Assembly (NCBI RefSeq): GCF_007743815.1
Contig: NZ_CP036265.1
Coordinates: 2,622,823-2,686,822 of the forward strand
Direction: 5' to 3'
Length of the DNA: 64,000 bases
From: Alienimonas californiensis
Lineage (GTDB): Bacteria > Planctomycetota > Planctomycetia > Planctomycetales > Planctomycetaceae
Shown here in pieces: positions 53,179 through 62,076 of this stretch (positions within the stretch are counted from its first letter, which is position 1; every line of letters begins with the position of its first letter). The notes below the pieces were generated by a model. That model did not search any database, was not told where the DNA came from, and saw nothing but the letters and a program-made list of their open reading frames with translations. The position numbers and the translations under genes are program-made.

Positions 53179-55224
53179 GTGCCCGCCCACGCCTCCCTCC
53201 GCCGCGCCTTCCCCCGCCGCGAGTACTTCCGCGGCCGATCGCTGGGCAGCGCGCTGTGGGGGCTCGCCGCCACGCTGCTGCTGTGCGGGGTGCTGCTCGC
53301 CCTGTATCTGGTCGCGGACCTGCTGTTCTCCGGCGGGGCGGTGCACGCCTCGGGGGACGAACTGGCGGAGTTGCTCGTCCTCACCGGCGAAGCCGACCGG
53401 GACGAAGACGGCGTCGTGCTGATCCCCGAGGGCTACCGCATGACCGAGGGCGACCGCGGCATCGCCCACGCGGTCTGGATGAACCGCGACGGCGTGCTCG
53501 GCCCCGGCCTGGCGGCGCTGTACCGCGGCGTGCCGGCGCTGCGGTCGAACCTGTCCGCCCTCGCCACGCTGATCGGCGTCGCCGTGCTGCTGGGGTTGTT
53601 GCGCAGCTTCTGCCTGTCCATGGCCCGGCTGGCGGCCGCCCGGGCCGCCGGCGGCGCGGTCACCCGGCTGCGGCGGGCCCTGCACCGGCAGGCGTTGCGG
53701 CTGGGCCCCAGCGACCTGACCGAAGAGGGCTCGAGGGAGGTGCTCGGCCTGTTCACCGAGGACGGCGAAGCCCTCCGCCAAGGCTTGCAGGACGGCATCC
53801 AGCGGCTGGGTCGCTACCCGATCAAGATCGTCGTCCTCACGCTGTTCGCCCTGCTGGTCAGCCCGCTGACCACCCTCCAGATCGCCCTGCCCCTGCTGGC
53901 CTGCTGGTGGCTGCTCCGCCGGCAGGCGGTCGGGGTGAAGGCCGCCCGGCTGGTCGCCGGCCACCGCAGCGACCGGGCGCTGCGGCTGCTCGCCGAGGGC
54001 CTCACCAAGGCCCGCGTCGTGCGGGGCTACGGGATGGAGGAGTTCGAAAGCGACCGCTTCAACACCCACCTGGGCCGGTATCAGTCCGACCTCGCCGCCG
54101 CGAACCGCAAGGCCCGGCTCTCCCGCGGGCTGGCCCGGGCGGCGCTGGTCGTCGCCGGGGCCGTCGTGCTGGCGATCCTGGGCACGAAGGTGCTGAACAC
54201 CGGCGGCTCCTTCACCCCGGCCCATGCCATGTTGCTGCTGGGCATCGCCGGCTGTTTGCTGCGGCCGCTCAACGAACTGGCCGACCTGCACCGGGACCGC
54301 CACTCCGCCGCCGTCGCCGCGGACCGCATCTACCGCTACCTGAACCGCGTGCCGGAGGTCGGGCAGGCGGTGGGGGCGAAGTTCCTGCAACCGCTCTCGC
54401 GGACGCTGGACTTCGAAGACGTCCACTACACCGATCCCCGCGGCCGCAAGCTGCTGGACGGCGTCAGCGCCGCGATCCCGGCCGGCTCCGTCACCGCGAT
54501 CGCCGCCCCGGACCTACTGGAGGCCAAAGCTCTCGTCAGCCTGCCCCCGCGGTTCCTCGAACCGCAGCGGGGCCGGGTGAAGTACGACGGCGAGGATATC
54601 GCCTGGGTCACCCTCGAAAGCCTGCGGGCTGAAACGGTGTACGTCGGCGGGGGCGACCCCTGCTTCACCGGCACCGTGCGGGAGAACCTGACCGGCGGCG
54701 ACCCGGAGGTGCCGCTCTCGAAGGTGATCGACGCCGCCAAGACGGCCCACGTGCACAACTTCGTCCAACGCTTCCCGCAGGGCTACGAAACGGTCCTCGG
54801 GGAGTTCGGGGAGACATTGACTCCCGGACAACTCTTTCGACTGGGCTTGGCCCGGGCGGTGCTCCGCGATCCGGCGGTGCTGATCGTGGAGGAGCCGACC
54901 GAGGGGCTGGACGAGGACAGCAAGGTCCAACTGGACGACACCTTCGCCCGCGTGTTCCCCGGTCGCACGGTGCTGCTGCTCCCGGGTCGGATGACGACGC
55001 TCCGCCGGGCCGACCGCGTGATCCTGCTGCACCGCGGCCGGGTGGAAGCCGTCGGGCCGCGGGAGGAACTGGTCCAGAAGGTGCCGCTGTACCGGCACTG
55101 GGAGTACGTGCGGTTCAACCACTTCCGGCACGAGACCGCCCCGCAGCCGGCCGGACCGCAATCCGGCCCCGGCAACGGCCGGCCCTCCGCCGGCACGGCG
55201 ACGCTGGCCGGGACCACGGCGTGA
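53179..55224 (+). CDS. ABC exporter-like protein with degenerate ATPase domain
   Basis: 681 aa from GTG 53179 (GGGAG 10 bases upstream). N-terminal type-1 exporter transmembrane domain, about six TM helices, with GYGMEEFESDRFNTHLGRYQ as the family's coupling helix; then an ATPase-like domain starting LDFEDVHYTDPRGRKLLDGV. Walker A is AIAAPDLLEAKALVSL instead of GxxGxGKST; signature is LTPGQLFRLG instead of LSGGQ; Walker B is VLIVEEPTEGLDED; and the switch His is missing (TVLLLPGRMTTL). So normal ATP hydrolysis is unlikely. The stop overlaps the next gene (GTGA). Possibly a regulatory or structural pseudo-transporter. Confidence 0.8.
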   Translation: MPAHASLRRAFPRREYFRGRSLGSALWGLAATLLLCGVLLALYLVADLLFSGGAVHASGDELAELLVLTGEADRDEDGVVLIPEGYRMTEGDRGIAHAVWMNRDGVLGPGLAALYRGVPALRSNLSALATLIGVAVLLGLLRSFCLSMARLAAARAAGGAVTRLRRALHRQALRLGPSDLTEEGSREVLGLFTEDGEALRQGLQDGIQRLGRYPIKIVVLTLFALLVSPLTTLQIALPLLACWWLLRRQAVGVKAARLVAGHRSDRALRLLAEGLTKARVVRGYGMEEFESDRFNTHLGRYQSDLAAANRKARLSRGLARAALVVAGAVVLAILGTKVLNTGGSFTPAHAMLLLGIAGCLLRPLNELADLHRDRHSAAVAADRIYRYLNRVPEVGQAVGAKFLQPLSRTLDFEDVHYTDPRGRKLLDGVSAAIPAGSVTAIAAPDLLEAKALVSLPPRFLEPQRGRVKYDGEDIAWVTLESLRAETVYVGGGDPCFTGTVRENLTGGDPEVPLSKVIDAAKTAHVHNFVQRFPQGYETVLGEFGETLTPGQLFRLGLARAVLRDPAVLIVEEPTEGLDEDSKVQLDDTFARVFPGRTVLLLPGRMTTLRRADRVILLHRGRVEAVGPREELVQKVPLYRHWEYVRFNHFRHETAPQPAGPQSGPGNGRPSAGTATLAGTTA

Positions 55225-55847
55225 GCCAGCCGGCATCCGCTGAGGACGCCGGGCTCGATCCGTACCCGGGTCTGCTGATCCGGGCGGCCCGCTACGCCGC
55301 CCTCGCCCACGCCGGGCAGACGCGCAAAGACTCCGCCGAGCCGTACGTCACCCACCCGCTGGCGGTGATGACGCTGCTCTGCCGGGCGGGCTGGGCGGAG
55401 GACGACGAACTGCTCGCCGCCGCCGCCCTGCACGACGTACTCGAAGACACCGAGGTCACGCCGGAGGAACTGGCGGAGACCTTCCCCCCGCGGGTCTGCG
55501 CGCTGGTGGAGGCCCTGTCCGAGCACAAGCGGGACGAGCGCGGCGAAAAATTGCCGTGGGAGTACCGCAAGGCGGAGCACCGCGCCCGCCTCACCGCCGC
55601 CGAGGAGGCCGCCCGGGCGCTGGCCCTGGCCGACAAGCTGCACAACCTCCGCTGCCTGGAGGAAGACGTCACGCCGGACCGCGTCGACCCCTGGGCCCGG
55701 TTCAACGCCCCCCGCCAGCGGTGGATCGAGGTGACGCGGGAGACGATCGAGGCGCTACGCTGCGGACGAACCGCGACGCTGGCGGACGCCTGTCTCGCTG
55801 CGCTCGATGGCATGGGAACCGCCACCGGCAGCGAGTCGGCTCCCTGA
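55221..55847 (+). CDS. HD-domain protein, small alarmone hydrolase-like
   Basis: 208 aa from GTG 55221, overlapping the previous stop by 4 bases. It shows the RelA/SpoT-type HD fold: ARYAALAHAGQTRKDSAEPY then VTHPLAVMTLL, LLAAAALHDVLEDTEVTPEE (HD pair about 73-74), LVEALSEHKRD, and ALADKLHNLRCLEED. Synthetase and regulatory domains are absent, as in Mesh1/SAH hydrolases that degrade (p)ppGpp. Activity on that alarmone is inference. The gene directly precedes the S10 ribosomal protein operon, an apt location for an alarmone hydrolase, though a 210-bp leader with its own promoter candidate intervenes. Confidence 0.83.
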   Translation: MSQPASAEDAGLDPYPGLLIRAARYAALAHAGQTRKDSAEPYVTHPLAVMTLLCRAGWAEDDELLAAAALHDVLEDTEVTPEELAETFPPRVCALVEALSEHKRDERGEKLPWEYRKAEHRARLTAAEEAARALALADKLHNLRCLEEDVTPDRVDPWARFNAPRQRWIEVTRETIEALRCGRTATLADACLAALDGMGTATGSESAP

Positions 55848-55938
55848 CGATCGCCGTTCCGAGGCCTACCGCGAACGCCCCGGGAGGCGGGCGCAAGGGG
55901 CGATCGAAAAAGTTCCGTGCCAATCGTGCCCAAGTTCG

Positions 55939-55967
55939 TTGACGGCCCGGAGCGTCCCTCTTACTCT
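55939..55967 (+). promoter_or_regulatory. Candidate promoter for the S10 operon
   Basis: TTGACG (55939-55944), 17-base spacer, TACTCT (55962-55967); 5 of 6 and 3 of 6 consensus matches. Preceded by an unusually AT-rich patch for this genome (GAAAAAGTTCCG at about 55908). The transcript would have an approximately 85-base leader before rpsJ, space for autoregulation, though I see no L4-type structure. Confidence 0.4.
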
Positions 55968-56057
55968 GCCCGACCGCCCGCGGGACGCCTCCTCAGGGAA
56001 GCCCCCGCGGCTGCGGCTTGGAACACTTGAAACCACTCGGCAAACACTCGAGACGGC

Positions 56058-56387
56058 ATGGCCGGGACAGGTCAAGAACGCATTCGGATTCGGATGGAGG
56101 CTTACGAGCACTCCACGTTGGACGCCAGTGCGTCCGACATCGTCGATACGGCGAAACGAACCGGGGCCCGCGTTCACGGACCGATCCCGCTCCCGACCCG
56201 GATTGAGCGGTACACCGTGCTGCGTGGCCCTCACGTGGACAAAAAGAGCCGCGAGCAGTTCGAGATTCGCACCCACAAACGCCTGATCGACATTCTCCAG
56301 CCGACCGGCAAGACGATCGACGCTCTGAACAAGCTGTCGCTCCCTGCCGGCGTGGATATCAAGATCAAGGCCAGCGTCGGGGGCTGA
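56058..56387 (+). CDS. rpsJ: 30S ribosomal protein S10
   Basis: 109 aa. [20 protein letters not shown] and [37 protein letters not shown] are hallmarks of S10, which also takes part in transcription antitermination with NusB. The loop GPIPLPT is intact. It is the first gene of the S10 operon here; no rpsL, rpsG, fusA or tuf lies immediately upstream. The N-terminus has a short extension MAGTGQ. Confidence 0.97.
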   Translation: MAGTGQERIRIRMEAYEHSTLDASASDIVDTAKRTGARVHGPIPLPTRIERYTVLRGPHVDKKSREQFEIRTHKRLIDILQPTGKTIDALNKLSLPAGVDIKIKASVGG

Positions 56388-56574
56388 CGGCCGAAGTTTC
56401 GGTCGCGGCCTGCTGCTCACTGTTCGGTCCATCGCTCGCGTTTTCGCCGGCGCTTTTGAGGGTGCGTCTCCGTCGTCGGAGTCGTTCTCTCCCCCAGGCA
56501 TTCCCGCCCGCCCCGCGGTTCGCGCCCCGGGCTCCGGTCTTCCTCCTCGCTTCCTTCACGCCCGCCTCCTCGCC

Positions 56575-57285
56575 ATGCCCGTCGGACTGCTCGGCCGCAA
56601 GATCGGCATGACGCAGGTGTTCCAAGAGGACGGCTCCCGCGTTGCGGTGACCGTCGTCGAGGCTGGCCCCTGCGTCGTCACGCAGATCAAAACTGTGGAG
56701 ACCGACGGGTACGAAGCCGTCCAAGTCGGGTTCCTCGACAAGGATCGCCGCAAGGCGAGCCGTGCCGAACGCGGCCACGTCGCCGACCTCGGCGGCAAGA
56801 AGCAGGAAGCCCGCAAGCAGGCCGGCGTCGAGCCGGCCCCCCGGGCCAACTGCGAGCCGAAACAATACTTCCGCGAGTTCCGCACCGACGGCGAAGACCA
56901 CGGCCTGTCCGTCGGCGACGAGCTGACGGTCGAGCACCTCGCCGAGCTGAAGCGGATCGATGTGGTCGGCACCAGCAAGGGCCGCGGCACCGCCGGCGTC
57001 ATGAAGCGTCACAACTTCAGCGGCCAGCGGGCCAGCCACGGCGTCAAGCGGGTCCACCGTCACGGCGGTTCGATCGGCCAGAGCGCCGACCCGTCCCGCG
57101 TGATGAAGGGCACCAAAATGCCCGGCCGCTACGGCAACGATCGCGTCACCGTCCGGTTCCTGGAAATCGTGCGGGTCGACGCGGAAAACAACTCCGTGCT
57201 GCTCCGCGGGGCCGTTCCCGGCCCCAACGGCGGACTCGTTGAGCTGACGCACACCACCAAGAACCGCAACAAGAAGACGGCCTGA
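56575..57285 (+). CDS. rplC: 50S ribosomal protein L3
   Basis: 236 aa. GLLGRKIGMTQVFQEDG start, QRASHGVKRVHRHGGSIGQS, and GTKMPGRYGNDRVTV are typical of L3, which nucleates 23S folding. Gap of 187 bases from rpsJ, of which the last 44 before the ATG are about 80% pyrimidine (36 of 44) with no Shine-Dalgarno sequence. An insert near residues 75-95 (KKQEARKQAGVEPAPRANCE) is longer than usual. Confidence 0.97.
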   Translation: MPVGLLGRKIGMTQVFQEDGSRVAVTVVEAGPCVVTQIKTVETDGYEAVQVGFLDKDRRKASRAERGHVADLGGKKQEARKQAGVEPAPRANCEPKQYFREFRTDGEDHGLSVGDELTVEHLAELKRIDVVGTSKGRGTAGVMKRHNFSGQRASHGVKRVHRHGGSIGQSADPSRVMKGTKMPGRYGNDRVTVRFLEIVRVDAENNSVLLRGAVPGPNGGLVELTHTTKNRNKKTA

Positions 57286-57366
57286 TCGCTCCTCGCGATT
57301 GGCTCGGCTTCCCGGTTCGCCCTCACACCTTTTCCTTTCCCGGTCCTCCCCACCCACCAGCGACAC

Positions 57367-58014
57367 ATGGCGGCGATCAGCGTCCCCGTGCTCGGCCGTG
57401 ACGGCGGCGAGACCGGCACCTACGACTTCGACGGCGACGAGCTGGCCTCGGCGATCTCGAAGCAGCTCCTTCACGACGCGGTCGTGATGTACGAGCGCAA
57501 CAAGCGGCAGGGCACGGTTGCAACCCGGTCCCGCGGCATGGTCGCCGGTTCCACCAAAAAGATGTACCGCCAAAAGGGTACCGGCCGTGCCCGTATGGGC
57601 GCCAAGCGGACCCCGATCCGTCGCGGCGGCGGCGTCACCTTCGCCATCAAGCCGAAGGACTGGTACACCCGTATGCCCCGCAAGGCGGTTCGCCTCGCCA
57701 CGCGGATGTCGATCCTCTCCAAGTTCCAAGATGGCCAAGCCGTCGTGCTGGAGAACTTCGAGCTGGACGAGCCGCGCACGAAACTCGCCGCCGACCGGCT
57801 CAAGTCGCTCGGCCTGTACGATCAGTCGGCGCTGCTGGCGATCGACAGCCACGATCCGCTGACTTGGCGGGCCTGTCGGAACCTGGAGGCTCTCTGGGTG
57901 CGGCCGGTCGGCGATCTGAACGCCTACGACGTCCTGCACCAGCGGCAGTTCGTCATCACGGTCGCGGCGCTCGACGCGCTGCTCGGCCGCGTCGATCAGC
58001 GTCTCGCCGCCTGA
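57367..58014 (+). CDS. rplD: 50S ribosomal protein L4
   Basis: 215 aa. RGMVAGSTKKMYRQKGTGRA, RMGAKRTPIRRGGGVTFAIK, and KDWYTRMPRKAVRLATRMS form the extended loop that lines the exit tunnel. In E. coli L4 also represses the S10 operon; whether that applies here cannot be read. The 46 bases before ATG are about 76% pyrimidine. Confidence 0.96.
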   Translation: MAAISVPVLGRDGGETGTYDFDGDELASAISKQLLHDAVVMYERNKRQGTVATRSRGMVAGSTKKMYRQKGTGRARMGAKRTPIRRGGGVTFAIKPKDWYTRMPRKAVRLATRMSILSKFQDGQAVVLENFELDEPRTKLAADRLKSLGLYDQSALLAIDSHDPLTWRACRNLEALWVRPVGDLNAYDVLHQRQFVITVAALDALLGRVDQRLAA

Positions 58015-58057
58015 CCCTCCCGCACCGCCCCCCAACCGACCGCCGGAGGACCGAATC

Positions 58058-58393
58058 ATGGGTCGCCCCGTCCCCCCCAAGCCCGAACAGTTCGCGGAAG
58101 ACCGCAAGGTCGACCTCGATCCGTACAGCGTGATCCTGCGTCCGCTGGTGACCGAGAAGGGTACGCACCTGTCCGAGCGCCACAACGCGTACACCTTCGA
58201 GGTGCACCCGTTGGCGAACAAGTTCGACGTCAAGAACGCGGTGCAGACGATCTGGAGCGTCCGGGTCGACAAGGTCCGCACGCAGAACCGCGCCGGCAAG
58301 ACCAAGCGGACCCGTTCCGGCCTCGGCCGGACCCGCTCTTGGAAGAAGGCCGTCGTCAAGCTGCACGCCGAAGACCAGATCTCGTTCTTCTGA
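58058..58393 (+). CDS. rplW: 50S ribosomal protein L23
   Basis: 111 aa, slightly long because of an N-terminal extension ([17 protein letters not shown]) before the canonical [39 protein letters not shown] and the positively charged tail [20 protein letters not shown] are typical. Forms the docking site for SRP and trigger factor at the exit tunnel. It has a perfect GGAGGA 7 bases before ATG, unlike several neighbours. Confidence 0.96.
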   Translation: MGRPVPPKPEQFAEDRKVDLDPYSVILRPLVTEKGTHLSERHNAYTFEVHPLANKFDVKNAVQTIWSVRVDKVRTQNRAGKTKRTRSGLGRTRSWKKAVVKLHAEDQISFF

Positions 58394-58469
58394 GCCGTGC
58401 CGCCGCCTGTCGGCCTCGGTTCGCCCGCTTCTCACTCCCGCTTCTTCACTCCCAGCTCTTCCCGCTCTC

Positions 58470-59330
58470 ATGGGCATCCGCAACTACAAGCCGACCAGTC
58501 CGGGCCGCCGCGACGCGTCGGTCGCGGACTTCGCGGAGATCACGGACCGGAAGAAGAAGCCGGAAAAATCCCTGCTGGTCCGCATCACCCGCAAGGGCGG
58601 CCGGAACAACCAGGGCGTGATCACCGCCCGCCACCGCGGCGGCGGCGCCCGCAAGATGTACCGGCTCGTCGACTTCCGTCGCGAGAAGGACAACGTCGCC
58701 GCGGAAGTGGTGGCGATCGAGTACGATCCGAACCGCTCCTGCCGCATCGCCCTGGTGCAGTACGCGGACGGCGAGAAGCGTTACATCCTGGCTCCGGCGA
58801 AGCTGGAAGCCGGCATGACGGTGATGAGCGCCGAATCCGGCCTCGACCCGGACGTCGGCAACTGCATGCCGTTGTCGGCGATCCCGCTGGGCACCACCGT
58901 CCACAACGTCGAGATGCGGCCCGGCCGCGGCGGGCAGATTTGCCGCGCCGCCGGCACCGAGGCCGTCCTCAACGCCCGCGAATCCTCCTGGGCGCAGCTC
59001 ACGCTGCCCTCCGGCGAAGTCCGCCGCGTCCCCGCGGCCTGTCGGGCCACGATCGGCGCCGTCGGCTTCAGCGAGCACAGCGCCATCAGCCTCGGCAAGG
59101 CCGGTCGCAAGCGGCACATGGGCTGGCGTCCCCGGGTTCGCGGTACCGCGATGAACCCGGTCGCCCACCCGATGGGCGGCGGCGAAGGCCGCAACGCGGG
59201 CGGTCGTCACCCCTGCTCGCCGACCGGCGTGCTGGCCAAGGGCGGCAACACCCGCAAGCGTCGCAAGAACAGCTCCAAGTCGATCGTCCGGCGTCGGAAG
59301 TCCCGTCGCTACGGCGTTCAGAAGATCTGA
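58470..59330 (+). CDS. rplB: 50S ribosomal protein L2
   Basis: 286 aa. [40 protein letters not shown], and [20 protein letters not shown] surrounding the conserved His that helps peptidyl transfer. The N-terminus is typical; the C-terminus [12 protein letters not shown] is short. Leader of 49 bases before the ATG is 84% pyrimidine. Confidence 0.97.
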   Translation: MGIRNYKPTSPGRRDASVADFAEITDRKKKPEKSLLVRITRKGGRNNQGVITARHRGGGARKMYRLVDFRREKDNVAAEVVAIEYDPNRSCRIALVQYADGEKRYILAPAKLEAGMTVMSAESGLDPDVGNCMPLSAIPLGTTVHNVEMRPGRGGQICRAAGTEAVLNARESSWAQLTLPSGEVRRVPAACRATIGAVGFSEHSAISLGKAGRKRHMGWRPRVRGTAMNPVAHPMGGGEGRNAGGRHPCSPTGVLAKGGNTRKRRKNSSKSIVRRRKSRRYGVQKI

Positions 59331-59390
59331 CGCGGCCGGCCCCGTCCGCCCGCCCCACTCGCACACCGTTTCCTTCTCCCTCACCACCCG

Positions 59391-59660
59391 ATGGGTCGCA
59401 GCACCAAAAAAGGGCCGTTCGTCGAGGCTTCGCTCCTGAAGAAGGTGGAGAAGCAGGACTCCGACGGCACGAAGATCCCGATCAAGACCTGGTCCCGCGC
59501 CAGCACCGTGATCCCGGACTTCGTGGGCCACACCTTCCAGGTGCACGACGGCCGCAAGCACATCGACGTGTACGTCACCGAGGAGATGGTCGGGCACAAG
59601 CTCGGCGAATTCGCCCTCACCCGGACGTTCCGCGGACACGGGGCCAAGGGCAAGCGCTAA
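59391..59660 (+). CDS. rpsS: 30S ribosomal protein S19
   Basis: 89 aa. [20 protein letters not shown] and [20 protein letters not shown], then [18 protein letters not shown], all normal for S19. The N-terminal region is standard. The 30 bases upstream are about 77% pyrimidine, and there is no Shine-Dalgarno sequence. Confidence 0.97.
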   Translation: MGRSTKKGPFVEASLLKKVEKQDSDGTKIPIKTWSRASTVIPDFVGHTFQVHDGRKHIDVYVTEEMVGHKLGEFALTRTFRGHGAKGKR

Positions 59661-59709
59661 CCGCCGTCGCCCGACCCCTCCCCGCTTCACTTCTCACCGC
59701 TTTCCTCCT

Positions 59710-60054
59710 GTGTCACACGTCCGCGCCGTCCACAAGTTCGCCCGCATCTCGGCGACGAAGGTGCGTCCGTTCGCGGACCTGATCCGCGGCAAGACCGCCG
59801 GTCAGGCTGAGCAGGAGCTCAAGTACATCCACAACCGCGGCGCCCGCATGTTGGAGAAGGTGCTGAAAAGCGCCGTCGCCAACGCGGAAGACAAAGGCGC
59901 CCGGAACCCGGAGGGGCTCATCATCGCGGAAGCCCGCGTTGACGGCGGCCCGATGATCAAACGCAGCCAGGCCCGCGCCCGCGGGATGTCCTACATGATC
60001 CGCCGCCGCACCGCCCACATTCACGTGGCCGTCGACGCCCCGGAAGTCTCCTAG
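59710..60054 (+). CDS. rplV: 50S ribosomal protein L22
   Basis: 114 aa, from GTG 59710, directly preceded by the tract TTTCCTCCT. ATKVRPFADLIRGKTAGQAE and the tunnel hairpin VDGGPMIKRSQARARGMSYM with IRRRTAHIHVAVDA identify L22. The tunnel loop has normal length. Leader pyrimidine content is about 85% over 39 bases. Confidence 0.96.
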   Translation: MSHVRAVHKFARISATKVRPFADLIRGKTAGQAEQELKYIHNRGARMLEKVLKSAVANAEDKGARNPEGLIIAEARVDGGPMIKRSQARARGMSYMIRRRTAHIHVAVDAPEVS

Positions 60055-60094
60055 TCCCGCCCCTCGCCCGAACACTCAGAACAGGACCGCAGCG

Positions 60095-60790
60095 ATGGGA
60101 CAGAAGACTCGCCCCACCGGCTTTCGCGTCGGCATCACCGAGCCTCACCGCTCCAAGTGGTACGCGAACAAGAAGAACTTCGGTGATCTGCTGGTCGAAG
60201 ACCATAAGATCCGGTCGTTCATCAAAGCGAAGAACAATAACGCGGCGATCGCCCGCGTGGATATCGAACGCACCCGCGATAGCGTGGTCGTCCACCTGCA
60301 CAGCGCCAAGCCCGGCGTACTGATTGGCTCCAAAGGCCAGAACGTCGACCGGGTCAAGGCTGAGCTGGAGGATCTGACCGGCCGTCGTATGGACGTGAAG
60401 ATCGTGGAGCTCTCCAACCCGAACCGCAATGCGGTGCTGGTTGCGGAGGACCTGGCCGGACAGCTCGAACGCCGCGGCAGTTTTCGCCGGGCGATTAAGC
60501 GGACGATGGACTCCGTGATGGAGTCCGGCGTCCTCGGCGTGAAGATGGAACTGGCCGGACGACTCGGCGGCTCTGAGATGAGCCGGCGTGAGAAGGCCAG
60601 CCGGGGGAGCATTCCCCTGAGCACACTGCGGCGTCACATCGACTACGGGTTCGCCCAGGCCAAAACGGCCCAGGGGATCATCGGAGTCAAAGTCTGGATC
60701 GACCTCGGCGACTACTCGGAAGAAACCAATGGCGTTGATGCCCAAGCGGGTCAAGCACCGCAAGCAGCAAAGAGGGCGTATAAAAGGTGA
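60095..60790 (+). CDS. rpsC: 30S ribosomal protein S3
   Basis: 231 aa. GQKTRPTGFRVGITEPHRSK, the KH domain RVDIERTRDSVVVHLHSAKP / GVLIGSKGQNVDRVK, and GVKVWIDLGDY. AGGA 8 bases before ATG is a recognisable ribosome-binding site. The final 20 residues ([20 protein letters not shown], then KR) lie over the start of rplP, a 62-base overlap. Confidence 0.96.
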   Translation: MGQKTRPTGFRVGITEPHRSKWYANKKNFGDLLVEDHKIRSFIKAKNNNAAIARVDIERTRDSVVVHLHSAKPGVLIGSKGQNVDRVKAELEDLTGRRMDVKIVELSNPNRNAVLVAEDLAGQLERRGSFRRAIKRTMDSVMESGVLGVKMELAGRLGGSEMSRREKASRGSIPLSTLRRHIDYGFAQAKTAQGIIGVKVWIDLGDYSEETNGVDAQAGQAPQAAKRAYKR

Positions 60791-61157
60791 GGCCCAACGT
60801 GGCAACACCATCGCCTACGGCGACTTCGGACTGCAGGCCACGGAGGCCGGTTACGTGACGGCGCGCACCATCGAGGCGAGCCGGATCGCGATCATGCAGT
60901 ATATCCGGGGTGAGGGGAAGCTGTATATCCGCATCTTCCCCCACAAGCCCGTCACCGCTCGTCCGCTGGAAACGCGGATGGGTAAGGGCAAGGGCGACCC
61001 CGATCACTGGGTTGCCGTGGTCCGCCCCGGCACCGTGTTATTCGAAGTCCTCGGCGTGTCGAAAGACGCGGCGAAGGATTGTTTCGCTCGCGTCGCCTAC
61101 AAGCTGCCGGTCAAGGTCCGGCTGCTTGAGAAGACGCCGGGCCCGTTGCAGTCCTAA
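60729..61157 (+). CDS. rplP: 50S ribosomal protein L16
   Basis: 142 aa. [40 protein letters not shown], and [20 protein letters not shown] are typical of L16. The ATG at 60729 is inside the end of rpsC (overlap of 62 bases). GGAAGAA directly upstream within rpsC may act as ribosome-binding site. The family N-terminus (MLMPKR-K-RKQ-RGR) starts exactly here, so the overlap is real and not a start error. Confidence 0.95.
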   Translation: MALMPKRVKHRKQQRGRIKGEAQRGNTIAYGDFGLQATEAGYVTARTIEASRIAIMQYIRGEGKLYIRIFPHKPVTARPLETRMGKGKGDPDHWVAVVRPGTVLFEVLGVSKDAAKDCFARVAYKLPVKVRLLEKTPGPLQS

Positions 61158-61234
61158 CGTTTTTTCGATCCGCGGCCGCAAAAATGCGGTCGCGGTCGAC
61201 TCATTCCCTTCCCCCGCACCCCAGAGACACGATC

Positions 61235-61441
61235 ATGGCGACCGCCTCCGAACTGCGGGAGATGAGCGTCGAGGAACTCGGCCATCAGCTCACCAGCGCC
61301 CGGCAGGAACTGTTCCGCCTGCGGTTCCAGGCGAGCACCGAGAAGTTGGAGGCCCCCTCCAACCTTCGGAAGCTTCGCCGGGACATCGCCCGCATCCTGA
61401 CGATTCGTCACGAGCGGGAACAATCCGCCGTCGCCGCCTGA
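61235..61441 (+). CDS. rpmC: 50S ribosomal protein L29
   Basis: 68 aa from ATG 61235; the open frame upstream to 61184 is dismissed since the L29 family starts with ATASELREMSVEELGHQLTS. Two-helix coiled protein at the exit tunnel next to L23: RQELFRLRFQASTEKLEAPS, then LRKLRRDIARILTIRHERE. The upstream stretch ATTCCCTTCCCCCGCACCCC is pyrimidine-rich. Confidence 0.94.
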   Translation: MATASELREMSVEELGHQLTSARQELFRLRFQASTEKLEAPSNLRKLRRDIARILTIRHEREQSAVAA

Positions 61442-61541
61442 ACCCGCCTCCGGCCGTTCGCGGTCGCGCTTTGCCTAACGACTTTCCGGTTCCCTCCCCC
61501 GACCGGCGCCCCGCACTTCCACCGATGCTCCTCCCCCAGCG

Positions 61542-61955
61542 ATGAAGACCCGACTCCGCGGCACCGTCACCAGCGACGCCAACGCCAAGACCCTCAAGGT
61601 CGAGGTGCAGCGCCGGTATCGGCACCAGAAGTACGGCAAGATCGTGCGGGGACGGACCGTTTGTCATACGCACGACCCGCACGAGCGCGGCAAGCTGGGC
61701 GACGTGGTCGAGATCATCGAGTGCAAGCCGCACTCCAAGCTGAAGCGCTGGGAACTGGTGCGGGTCGTGCAGGCCTCTGACGAGGTCGCCGTGAAGGCCA
61801 GCCTCGAGACCGAGGCCGACGTGCCCGAGGCGACCGGCGCCGCCGCCGGTCACTCCGCGGCCCAGGACGATCAGCCGGTCGAATCCCCCGAGGGACTGAC
61901 CGAGCCGCCGACTGGCGAGGCCGAGGCCGCCGCCAAGCCTGAGGGCCTGGCCTGA
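61542..61955 (+). CDS. rpsQ: 30S ribosomal protein S17 with long C-terminal tail
   Basis: 137 aa. The first 80 residues are standard S17: [40 protein letters not shown] and [18 protein letters not shown]. Then comes a Glu/Ala/Pro-rich tail of about 55 residues ([41 protein letters not shown]) that E. coli S17 (84 aa) lacks. The upstream leader includes TCCCTCCCCC and CTCCTCCCCC with no clear Shine-Dalgarno sequence. Confidence 0.94.
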   Translation: MKTRLRGTVTSDANAKTLKVEVQRRYRHQKYGKIVRGRTVCHTHDPHERGKLGDVVEIIECKPHSKLKRWELVRVVQASDEVAVKASLETEADVPEATGAAAGHSAAQDDQPVESPEGLTEPPTGEAEAAAKPEGLA

Positions 61956-62076
61956 CCGGCCGAATGCGGGGCGTCGCTGCGGTGACCGTCCCGCTCCTTC
62001 GATCCGCGTCCCGTCACGCGTTTTTTCCGCACATTCCTTCCCAGATCCGCCGCCTTCCGGCGTCCGAGGCCTCCCG

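Noticed and set aside
53179..55224. Regarding the degenerate exporter as a pseudogene
   Set aside because: The frame is intact over 681 codons, membrane domain motifs are preserved, and it is translationally coupled to the next gene. Loss is restricted to ATPase catalytic motifs.
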